Below the pieces are notes generated by a model that saw only the letters and a list, made by a program, of their open reading frames with translations, was not told where the DNA came from and did no database searches. This document shows positions 1 through 5,509 of a stretch of 9,835 nt of DNA, piece by piece. The position numbers were made by a program, and so were the translations under genes. This DNA is from Bauldia sp. (GTDB taxonomy: Bacteria > Pseudomonadota > Alphaproteobacteria > Rhizobiales > Kaistiaceae): the NCBI GenBank assembly GCA_020442095.1, contig JAGRKY010000297.1, positions 943 through 10,777 of the forward strand, given 5' to 3'. The first letter of the stretch is position 1. Every line of letters begins with the position of its first letter.

Positions 1-115
1 TGACGACGTAGTTGTCGCCGACCACCCCATCGGTGGCGAAGTCGTTCGAGAGCGAGAAGATTGCCGCCCTCAGGTCGGCCTCGTTCGCGACATCGAAAGT
101 GTAGGTGACCCCCAT
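1..115 (-). CDS. N-terminal fragment of a possible beta-helix/repeat surface protein
   Basis: Reading leftward from ATG at 115-113, 38 codons stay open to the window edge; the protein begins MGVTYTFDVANEADLRAAIF and continues through a stretch with FATDG and GDNYVV. A strong Shine-Dalgarno sequence (AGGAGGA, 127-121) lies five to six bases upstream and fixes this start; the other ATG at 120-118 is out of frame and hits a stop after 16 codons. The pattern 'YTFDVANEADLRAAI' followed by an NYVV-type strand resembles the opening of bacterial parallel beta-helix, autotransporter-passenger or calcium-binding repeat proteins, where such a segment precedes the repeats. That resemblance is from memory and weak at this length. 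No signal peptide is visible, so if the protein is exported it would need a C-terminal type I signal or another route. The reading frame is fairly certain; the function is not. Confidence 0.6.
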   Translation of the reverse strand, partial: MGVTYTFDVANEADLRAAIFSLSNDFATDGVVGDNYVV

Positions 116-120
116 GACAT

Positions 121-142
121 TCCTCCTCTTGTCTTCGAGGAG
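121..142 (-). promoter_or_regulatory. Possible hairpin covering the ribosome-binding site
   Basis: In the leftward transcript CUCCUC (142-137) is perfectly complementary to GAGGAG (128-123), with an eight-base loop between them. The second arm is the core of the Shine-Dalgarno sequence for the gene starting at 115, so folding would hide it. Another GGAGGAG lies further upstream at 192-186 and could pair with the same CUCCUC, which would release the site. Purine-rich SD-like sequences pair easily by chance, so the regulatory reading is tentative. Confidence 0.3.
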
Positions 143-226
143 TGCCACGTTGGCGGCAGCCACCGGCGCTTCGAAGAAGATCAAACTCCTCCGGTCGCCG
201 AAAAGAATGGCCCGGTTCGCCGCGAG

Positions 227-252
227 ATTAGATCAACCGCATTACCGGTCAA
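227..252 (-). promoter_or_regulatory. Candidate extended -10 promoter for the leftward gene at 115
   Basis: On the minus strand TTGACC (252-247) is followed 14 bases later by TCTAAT (232-227), which matches five of six -10 consensus bases and is preceded by TGA, giving an extended -10 (TGN) arrangement. The spacing is shorter than the usual 16-18, so the -35 may contribute little. It would start a transcript near 220 with an untranslated leader of about 105 bases before the ATG at 115. The same spacer also holds an eight-base palindrome, TGCATGCA (261-268), just upstream, which could be an operator or chance. This is a prediction from inspection only. Confidence 0.3.
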
Positions 253-326
253 TCGGCATTTGCATGCAGATCATCGTGTCGTAGGTCGCCCTTGACCCGA
301 CTCTCGCGGCGCGGCACCAGTGGCGC

Positions 327-1874
327 ATGAACACGCCCGCCGCGAATACCGTCGAATATTCCGTCTCCGAGATCTCCGGCGCGGTGAAGCGCGCCATCGA
401 GGACGGCTTCGGCTATGTCCGGGTCCGCGGCGAGATTTCCGGCTTTCGCGGCCGGCATTCCTCCGGCCACTGCTATTTCTCGCTGAAGGACGACCGGGCG
501 CGGCTCGAGGCGATCGTCTGGAAGACCACCTTCCCGAAGCTCAACTTCAAGCCAGAGGAAGGCGTCGAGGTGATCGCCACCGGGCGGCTCACCACCTTCC
601 CCGGCCAGTCGAAATACCAGATCGTCATCGAGGCGCTGGAGCCCGCCGGCATCGGCGCGCTGATGGCGCTGCTCGAGGAGCGCCGCAAGAAGCTCGCCGC
701 CGAAGGCCTGTTCGACGAGGCGCGCAAGAAGCCCCTGCCCTATCTGCCGCGCGTCATCGGCGTCGTCACCTCGCCGACCGGCGCCGTCATCCGCGACATC
801 CTCCACCGGCTGACCGACCGCTTCCCGGTCCGGGTGCTGGTCTGGCCGGCCCGGGTCCAGGGCGAGACGGCGGCGGCGGAGGTCGCGGCGGCGATCCACG
901 GCTTCAATGCGCTGTCGCCGACGGGGCCGATCCCGCGGCCCGACCTCGTCATCGTCGCGCGTGGCGGCGGCAGCCTCGAGGACCTGTGGAGCTTCAACGA
1001 GGAGATCGTCGTCCGCGCCGCGGCGGAGTCGGCGATCCCGCTGATCTCGGCCGTCGGCCACGAGACCGACTGGACGCTGATCGACCAGGCTTCCGACCGG
1101 CGGGCGCCGACGCCGACCGCCGCGGCCGAGATCGCCGTGCCGGTCAGGAGCGAACTGCTCGCCGCCGTCGACACCCTTGGCGCACGGCATCGCGGCGCGA
1201 CCGGCCGGCTGATCGAGACCGCGCGGCGCGAGCTCCTCGCCGCCGCCCGCGCCCTGCCGCGGGTCGATGACCTCCTCGCCATTCCGCGGCGGACGGTCGA
1301 CGACCTCGGCAGCCGCCTCGGCCGCGGCCTGATCGCCAATGCGCGCACCCATCGCGTCGCCTTCGAGCGGAGCGCCGCGCGCCTCTCCCTCTCCGGCCTC
1401 GACCGCTTCGTCGCCCAGGGGCGCGAGCGGGTCGCCAATCTCGACGCGAGGCGCAGCCAGGCGCTCCGCGTCCTTGCCGAGCGGCGGCGCGCCGAGGTGA
1501 CGGCGACCGCCCGGCGGCTTCGCCCCGAACCCCTCGTCGAGCGCATCGCGCGCGAGCGGCTCCGCGTCGCCGATGCGGGGATCGCGACCGGACGCAGCCT
1601 CGACCGGGCGATCGTCCGGAATCGCGATCGCCTCGCCACCCTCGATCAGCTCCTCCGCTCGCTCTCCTACCGCAGCGTCCTCGCCCGTGGATATGCCCTC
1701 GTCCGGGCGGGCGACCGTCCCATTCATGCCTCGGCCGGTGTCCCGACCGGCACCGCGATCGACATCGAGTTCCATGACGGGCACGTCGCGGCTGTGACGA
1801 CTTCGGGCGAGGCCGTCCGCAAGCCGTCCCGGAAGCCGCCCGGTCCGTCCGGAGGACAGGGCAGCCTGTTCTAG
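327..1874 (+). CDS. xseA: Exodeoxyribonuclease VII large subunit
   Basis: Large catalytic subunit of exonuclease VII, which with several copies of the small XseB subunit degrades single-stranded DNA from either end into oligonucleotides during mismatch repair and other DNA processing in the cytoplasm. The 515-residue protein has the expected order: an N-terminal OB-fold (about 9-105, with [25 protein letters not shown]), then the catalytic domain (from about 130) with [25 protein letters not shown] and [14 protein letters not shown]157, R212, H245 and D248 align with the catalytic residues known in E. coli XseA (D155, R205, H238, D241). A long helical region follows and the tail ends GGQGSLF, common in rhizobial homologues. 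It is longer than the E. coli protein (about 456 residues), mostly in the helical region and tail. ATG at 327 is the first possible start after an in-frame TAG at 282-284; no Shine-Dalgarno sequence precedes it. No xseB is present in the window. Confidence 0.97.
   Translation: MNTPAANTVEYSVSEISGAVKRAIEDGFGYVRVRGEISGFRGRHSSGHCYFSLKDDRARLEAIVWKTTFPKLNFKPEEGVEVIATGRLTTFPGQSKYQIVIEALEPAGIGALMALLEERRKKLAAEGLFDEARKKPLPYLPRVIGVVTSPTGAVIRDILHRLTDRFPVRVLVWPARVQGETAAAEVAAAIHGFNALSPTGPIPRPDLVIVARGGGSLEDLWSFNEEIVVRAAAESAIPLISAVGHETDWTLIDQASDRRAPTPTAAAEIAVPVRSELLAAVDTLGARHRGATGRLIETARRELLAAARALPRVDDLLAIPRRTVDDLGSRLGRGLIANARTHRVAFERSAARLSLSGLDRFVAQGRERVANLDARRSQALRVLAERRRAEVTATARRLRPEPLVERIARERLRVADAGIATGRSLDRAIVRNRDRLATLDQLLRSLSYRSVLARGYALVRAGDRPIHASAGVPTGTAIDIEFHDGHVAAVTTSGEAVRKPSRKPPGPSGGQGSLF
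1853..1872 (+). promoter_or_regulatory. Hairpin at the xseA end, possible translational-coupling element
   Basis: The last bases of xseA form an eight-pair inverted repeat (1853-1860 with 1865-1872, one G-U pair, loop GCAG). The good Shine-Dalgarno-like GGAGGA at 1851-1856 is partly inside its left arm, and the right arm ends in the xseA stop codon, directly before the ATG of the next gene. Ribosomes finishing xseA would melt it. The bases also encode the conserved GGQGSLF tail, so the structure may be incidental. Confidence 0.3.
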
Positions 1875-2417
1875 ATGCCGATTCAGGCCCCGATCCAACC
1901 TGTCACGATCTTTCGCGATCGGCCGCGCCTTCTCCTCTTCTTTCTCGTTCTCGGCCTGATCTTCCTGGTTCAGGGCATTGCGACGACGGGCTATTTCATC
2001 CTTTTCGACGATGGCGCCGGCTTCCAGTTGGTCGGCATCGCCATCGCCCTCTTCCTTGTCCTCGTGGGCATCGTCTTCGCCGGGTATGCCATGCTCCGGA
2101 TCCGCGATCGCCATCCGCCAATCACCATTGGTCCCAATGGCTTGCATGATCGGATCATCTCGCCGCAGCCGATCCCCTGGGAGGATATCCGCGACCTGCG
2201 GATATGGTCCGGGACGCGGGGTGGGCCGGTCCTCGCCTTCGATCTCGCCGAAGGCGCCGCGGATCGCGCAGGCATCTATCGCAGGGCCCGCGTCGAAGCC
2301 GGGTTCAATCGCGCCGCCGGCGGGTATTCCTACCATGTCCATTCGGTCGGGACCGATGCCGACATCGACCGGGTCGTCGAAGCTGTCCGGCCGTTTGCGG
2401 AGGTTCGCGACGCTTGA
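1875..2417 (+). CDS. Small two-helix membrane protein, STM3941-like
   Basis: A 180-residue protein with two hydrophobic helices, about residues 19-44 (LLLFFLVLGLIFLVQGIATT onward) and 50-74, followed by a soluble domain of about 105 residues. The soluble part begins with PITIGPNGLHDRI and IPWEDIRDLRIW, a layout I associate with bacterial PH-like domains such as the STM3941 family of unknown function; this assignment is from memory. The RDR-type basic residues between TM2 and the domain (75-79) suggest that the domain faces the cytoplasm. The ATG directly follows the xseA TAG with no base between them, so the two genes are almost certainly co-transcribed and translationally coupled. The nearest Shine-Dalgarno-like sequence (GGAGGA at 1851-1856) is too far away for normal initiation, which also supports coupling. 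A role in exonuclease VII function is not implied by anything in the sequence. Confidence 0.85.
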   Translation: MPIQAPIQPVTIFRDRPRLLLFFLVLGLIFLVQGIATTGYFILFDDGAGFQLVGIAIALFLVLVGIVFAGYAMLRIRDRHPPITIGPNGLHDRIISPQPIPWEDIRDLRIWSGTRGGPVLAFDLAEGAADRAGIYRRARVEAGFNRAAGGYSYHVHSVGTDADIDRVVEAVRPFAEVRDA

Positions 2418-2978
2418 TCAACCGAGTTGCAGACGCATCACCCGGCGCCGGATTCCGGCGGCGCCGACGTCCGTGAGGCCGGCTTTTTCGAAGGCCGGAA
2501 CGAATCCCATGAAGCGATAACTCGGGGCGTCCGGCGGGACGGGATAGGCTTCCACAGCCGTCGCACCCTTGTCCCGCGCGTGTTCCACCGCCGCCTCGAT
2601 CAGCCGGTAGACGAGCCCTTCGCCGCGACGTTTCCGCGGCACCCAGAAACAGACGACCGCCCACACCGTCTCACCGGGTGTCGCAGGCCGTCCGCCGAGA
2701 TTCCGGTATGTCTCGCGCGGCGCCACAGAGACCCATCCCATCGGCGTACCGTCCTGATAGGCGATCAGCCCGACCGGGACGCCCGCCGCGATTCGCTGGA
2801 ATATCTGCCTCTTGCGGTCCGGGCCGCTGTTCTCCTTCGCCTCCGCCGTCGTCCGCCGCCACACCATGCACCAGCAATGCTTCGGCGCGCCGGGTGAATT
2901 GAACAGCGCCTCGAAGTCGGAAAGCGTGTCTTTTCCGACCGGGCGGAAGCTGAGATCGGCCGCGTGACGACTCGCCAT
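2418..2978 (-). CDS. GNAT family N-acetyltransferase
   Basis: Cytoplasmic acetyltransferase of the GNAT fold, moving an acetyl group from acetyl-CoA to an unidentified amine. The 186-residue protein has an N-terminal segment with FEALFNSPGAPKHCWCMVWR, a central GLIAYQDGTPMGWVSVAPRE strand pair, and the acetyl-CoA-binding motif A in VVCFWVPRKRRGEGLVYRLI (RKRRGEG fits the Q/R-x-x-G-x-G/A loop). VEAYPV and YRFMGFVPAFEKAGL then complete the fold. The CWCM/SVAPRE pattern is typical of one GNAT subgroup with no known substrate. I chose ATG at 2978-2976; a TTG at 2990-2988 would add four residues, but GGTGA before the ATG is the better, though weak, ribosome site. It is the last gene of the leftward operon, about 30 bases after the cytochrome. 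Its stop codon directly abuts that of the convergent membrane-protein gene, leaving no room for a separate terminator. Confidence 0.9.
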   Translation of the reverse strand: MASRHAADLSFRPVGKDTLSDFEALFNSPGAPKHCWCMVWRRTTAEAKENSGPDRKRQIFQRIAAGVPVGLIAYQDGTPMGWVSVAPRETYRNLGGRPATPGETVWAVVCFWVPRKRRGEGLVYRLIEAAVEHARDKGATAVEAYPVPPDAPSYRFMGFVPAFEKAGLTDVGAAGIRRRVMRLQLG

Positions 2979-3008
2979 TTCACCAATCAACCCGCTGAAA
3001 GATATACG

Positions 3009-3335
3009 CTATTTCCTGAGGCTCAGGATGTAGGCGATGAGGTCGCGAACGTCGTCCGGAGGGACGACGAAGTTGGGCATGGTCGGGTGCGGCGTCTGGA
3101 AAAAAGAGATCAGCGCCATCTCCGACATCGCCGGAACATTGGCGACCTCGGTGAAGGGCGGGGCGAAGAAATTGGGCGTGTCATAGTCGCCGCGATCGAT
3201 CGCGTGACATTCCGCGCAGTTCTGTTCGGCATAGGCATAGCCGCGCTCGGGATCGCCCATTTCGGCGGCCGCGGCCGTACCGATCCCGGCAAGGACGATG
3301 GCGAGCGTTGCCGCAAGTCTCTGATACAACTTCAT
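3009..3335 (-). CDS. Small periplasmic monoheme cytochrome c
   Basis: A 108-residue class I c-type cytochrome. Residues 1-24 are a Sec signal peptide (basic start MKLYQR, hydrophobic core LAATLAIVLAGIG, likely cleavage after AAAA), leaving a mature protein of about 84 residues. Heme is attached through CAECH (C40, C43, H44), and M86 in HPTMPNF is the expected second axial ligand; the C-terminal helix DDVRDLIAYILSL is typical of the fold. It should carry electrons in the periplasm, but donor and acceptor are unknown. It sits 27 bases after pbpC, with GGGGA close before its ATG, so it appears to belong to the same transcript. There is no oxidase, reductase or heme-maturation gene nearby. The family assignment is firm; the physiological role is not. 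Confidence 0.93.
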   Translation of the reverse strand: MKLYQRLAATLAIVLAGIGTAAAAEMGDPERGYAYAEQNCAECHAIDRGDYDTPNFFAPPFTEVANVPAMSEMALISFFQTPHPTMPNFVVPPDDVRDLIAYILSLRK

Positions 3336-3346
3336 ATTCCCCGTTG

Positions 3347-3359
3347 GCGGCAGAGCCGC
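3347..3359 (-). other. Short hairpin between pbpC and the cytochrome gene
   Basis: In the 27-base gap the transcript carries GCGGC (3359-3355) and GCCGC (3351-3347) around a three-base loop. It lies just before the GGGGA ribosome site of the cytochrome. There is no U-tract after it, so it is not a terminator; it could mark an mRNA processing or stability point, or be chance in GC-rich DNA. Confidence 0.25.
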
Positions 3360-3362
3360 GCT

Positions 3363-5489
3363 TCATTCCACGAAGACCGTCACCCGGTCCGAGCGACCCG
3401 ATGAGTCGACCACGGACAGGGTAACGAAACCGGGTCCGTCCGGCTGCCATCGTTCCGAGCGGTCGAACGGATTGCGTCCCACCGGCGTACCATTGGCAAA
3501 GAAGGTGAAGGGCGGCGACCCGTTCCTGACCTTGATCACCAGCGGCGAAGGATCGCCGATCCGGATACCGAGATCGACCGTAACCCCTTCCAGCGGATAG
3601 GCGATTTCGGGCCCGTTGTCGCGTGCGACAACCGTCTGGTCCGGGTGGCGGAAGCGGCGAAGCGGCGGCGGGAGCTCGCCGGTCGAGGCGATCAGCACGC
3701 CGGGCGGCGCGGGACGCAGCCGGACGCGTTTCGGGCCGAGCCGGTTGAACGCCTCGAAGAGAATGGGCGCCGCGCCGGTGATCCCGGACAGTCCCGGGAC
3801 AGGCGTGCCGTCCGGCCGGCCGATCCAGACGCCGATCACATGCCGGCCGTCGAAACCGATCGCCCATGCGTCGCGATAGCCGTAGGACGTGCCGGTCTTG
3901 TAGGCGATCTGTCCCGGAGACCCGTTCGACGGCGGCAGGACGCCGGCGAGAATGTCCGAGACCTGCCATGCCGCCGTTCGCGAAAGCACCGGTGAACCGG
4001 CCTGCGCCAGCGGCACATAGGGCCCGTCCGCGATGCCGTCCCGGAGCGTCACGGGCGTGCCGCCATTGGCGATGGCCGCATAGAGCTGGACGAGGTCGTG
4101 CAGGCTGGTGCCGACGCCGCCGAGGCCGACGGCGAGCCCGGGCGCCGAGAGTTGCGGCAGCTCCGGCTTGATTCCGGCGCGTTTCATACGCGCCACGAGA
4201 CGCGCCGGCCCGACCGCGTCGAGCACGACGATGGCCGGGACGTTGAGGGACTGCTGGAGCGCCTCGCGGACGGTCACCGTGCCGCGATAGCCGCCGTCGA
4301 AATTCTGCGGCGCGTAGCCGCCGAAGCCGGTCGGCCGGTCCTCGATCAGGCTCGATGGATGGGCGAGGCCCTCCTCGAAGGCGAGGCCATAGATCAGCGG
4401 CTTCAAGGTCGAGCCCGGCGAACGGATGCCGCGGGTCATGTCGACATGGCCCGCCCTGCCGTCCTCGAGCAGCCCGGCCGAGCCGACGGAGGCGAGGATC
4501 TCGCCGGTGCGGTAATCGGCGGCGACGATGGCGATCGACAGCTTCGGCCCCATCGCCGTCACGCGATCATGGGCAAGCGTCTCGAGCGACGCCTGGAGGT
4601 CGCGATCGATAGTGAGGGTGTGCTTCGCCGCCTTCGGGTCCGCGGCGACCGCCTCTTCGGCGAGATGCGCGGCAAGCATCGGGAAGGTGCGCCGCGCGGT
4701 CGGCATGCGCTCGGTCTTGGCGACCTCCGCTTCCTCGCTGCCGAGCACGCCTTCCGCGACAAGGCGGTCGAGCACCCGGTTCCGCGCCGCGCGTGCCGCC
4801 ACGGGATCGCGGTCGGGACGACGCGCTTCCGGCGACTGCGGCAGGGCGACAAGGAGCGCCGACTCGGCGATCGTCAGCCGGCTCGGGTCCTTGCCGAAAT
4901 AGGCAAGGGACGCCGCCCGCACCCCTTCGATATTGCCGCCATAGGGCGCGAGCATCAGGTAGAGCGTGAGGATCTGGTCCTTGCTGAACCGGTCCTCGAG
5001 CTTGCGGGCCATCAGGATCTGGCGGAGCTTCGCCTCCGCGTCACGTGTCCGCTCTCCCTCAAGCAGACGCGCGACCTGCATGGTGAGGGTCGAGCCGCCC
5101 GAGACGATATGGCCACCGGCAAGAACGAACTGGCCCGCCGCCCTCAGCAGCGCGCGATAGTCGACGCCGTGGTGCTCGGCGAAACGGCCATCCTCGTAGC
5201 CGATCAGCATGTCGAGGAAGCGCTGGTCGACGTCTGCCTTGGTGACCGGCAGGCGCCAGCGGCCGTCGGCGATAGTGAAGGGCCGAAGCAGCCGCCCGTC
5301 GCGATCGAGGACGACCGTCGATGTCGCGACCGACGCCGGGTCGGGCGGCGACGGCAGGTTCGCCTCGATGTCGCCGACGACCTTCAGGCCGATCCCGGCC
5401 ACCGCCGCGGCCAGCACAAGGACTGCAGCAGCGGCGATCCCTGCGAACCGCCGCCAGCGCTTGCGAACCGGAGGTGCCTCGTTCGACAC
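3363..5489 (-). CDS. pbpC: Penicillin-binding protein 1C (bifunctional transglycosylase/transpeptidase)
   Basis: Class A peptidoglycan synthase anchored in the inner membrane, polymerising lipid II into glycan strands and carrying a penicillin-binding transpeptidase domain. The 708 residues show a basic N-terminus and one membrane anchor (about 15-37). The GT51 glycosyltransferase has YEDGRFAEHHGVD (catalytic E99), GGSTLTMQ (131-138) and RKLEDRFSKDQILTLYL (162-178). The transpeptidase has SPGSTLK (S360 nucleophile, K363), SLN (414-416) and KTGTS (531-535). The final 80 residues or so (AYPLEGVTVDLGIRI onward) match the small BiPBP_C domain that marks PBP1C. Length is close to the family norm and all catalytic residues are present. 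The start is GTG, supported by GGGAGGA eight bases upstream. It lies 20 bases after the alpha-2-macroglobulin gene, the known partner arrangement of envelope-repair PBP1C. Confidence 0.97.
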   Translation of the reverse strand: MSNEAPPVRKRWRRFAGIAAAAVLVLAAAVAGIGLKVVGDIEANLPSPPDPASVATSTVVLDRDGRLLRPFTIADGRWRLPVTKADVDQRFLDMLIGYEDGRFAEHHGVDYRALLRAAGQFVLAGGHIVSGGSTLTMQVARLLEGERTRDAEAKLRQILMARKLEDRFSKDQILTLYLMLAPYGGNIEGVRAASLAYFGKDPSRLTIAESALLVALPQSPEARRPDRDPVAARAARNRVLDRLVAEGVLGSEEAEVAKTERMPTARRTFPMLAAHLAEEAVAADPKAAKHTLTIDRDLQASLETLAHDRVTAMGPKLSIAIVAADYRTGEILASVGSAGLLEDGRAGHVDMTRGIRSPGSTLKPLIYGLAFEEGLAHPSSLIEDRPTGFGGYAPQNFDGGYRGTVTVREALQQSLNVPAIVVLDAVGPARLVARMKRAGIKPELPQLSAPGLAVGLGGVGTSLHDLVQLYAAIANGGTPVTLRDGIADGPYVPLAQAGSPVLSRTAAWQVSDILAGVLPPSNGSPGQIAYKTGTSYGYRDAWAIGFDGRHVIGVWIGRPDGTPVPGLSGITGAAPILFEAFNRLGPKRVRLRPAPPGVLIASTGELPPPLRRFRHPDQTVVARDNGPEIAYPLEGVTVDLGIRIGDPSPLVIKVRNGSPPFTFFANGTPVGRNPFDRSERWQPDGPGFVTLSVVDSSGRSDRVTVFVE

Positions 5490-5496
5490 CGGAGCG

Positions 5497-5503
5497 TCCT
5501 CCC
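5497..5503 (-). promoter_or_regulatory. Ribosome-binding site that fixes the pbpC GTG start
   Basis: GGGAGGA on the minus strand ends eight bases before the GTG at 5489-5487. It sits entirely in the 20-base gap after the alpha-2-macroglobulin stop codon (5512-5510), so pbpC can initiate independently of upstream translation. No ATG is better placed nearby. Confidence 0.75.
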
Positions 5504-5509
5504 GCGCGG

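Noticed and set aside
264..284. Six-codon leader ORF upstream of xseA
   Set aside because: It has no ribosome site and no repeated or regulatory codons; such short frames arise by chance.
320..1270. Plus-strand frame of 316 codons overlapping xseA
   Set aside because: It is a shifted-frame reading of xseA, very rich in Arg and Ala with no recognisable fold. The xseA frame has all expected motifs.
249..2342. Stop-free minus-strand frame of 697 codons opposite xseA and the membrane-protein gene
   Set aside because: Its codons lie in exact register with the two sense genes, so stops would require TTA, CTA or TCA in the sense frame, which this GC-rich genome avoids. The two sense genes share one frame across the TAG/ATG junction, which explains the length. 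The predicted protein is biased in Arg, Asp, Gly and Ala with no family motif.
2441..2466. GC-rich inverted repeat near the convergent gene ends as a terminator
   Set aside because: The arms pair only with a bulge, lie within the GNAT coding sequence, and no T-run follows on either strand.
2979..2990. TTG start for the GNAT gene four codons upstream
   Set aside because: It has no ribosome site, and the extra residues MIGE add nothing to the domain. The ATG at 2978 is simpler, though the choice is not certain.
3015..3027. Small inverted repeat CCTGA/TCAGG at the end of the cytochrome gene
   Set aside because: It has a five-base stem inside the last codons with no T-run after it; it is not convincing as a terminator.
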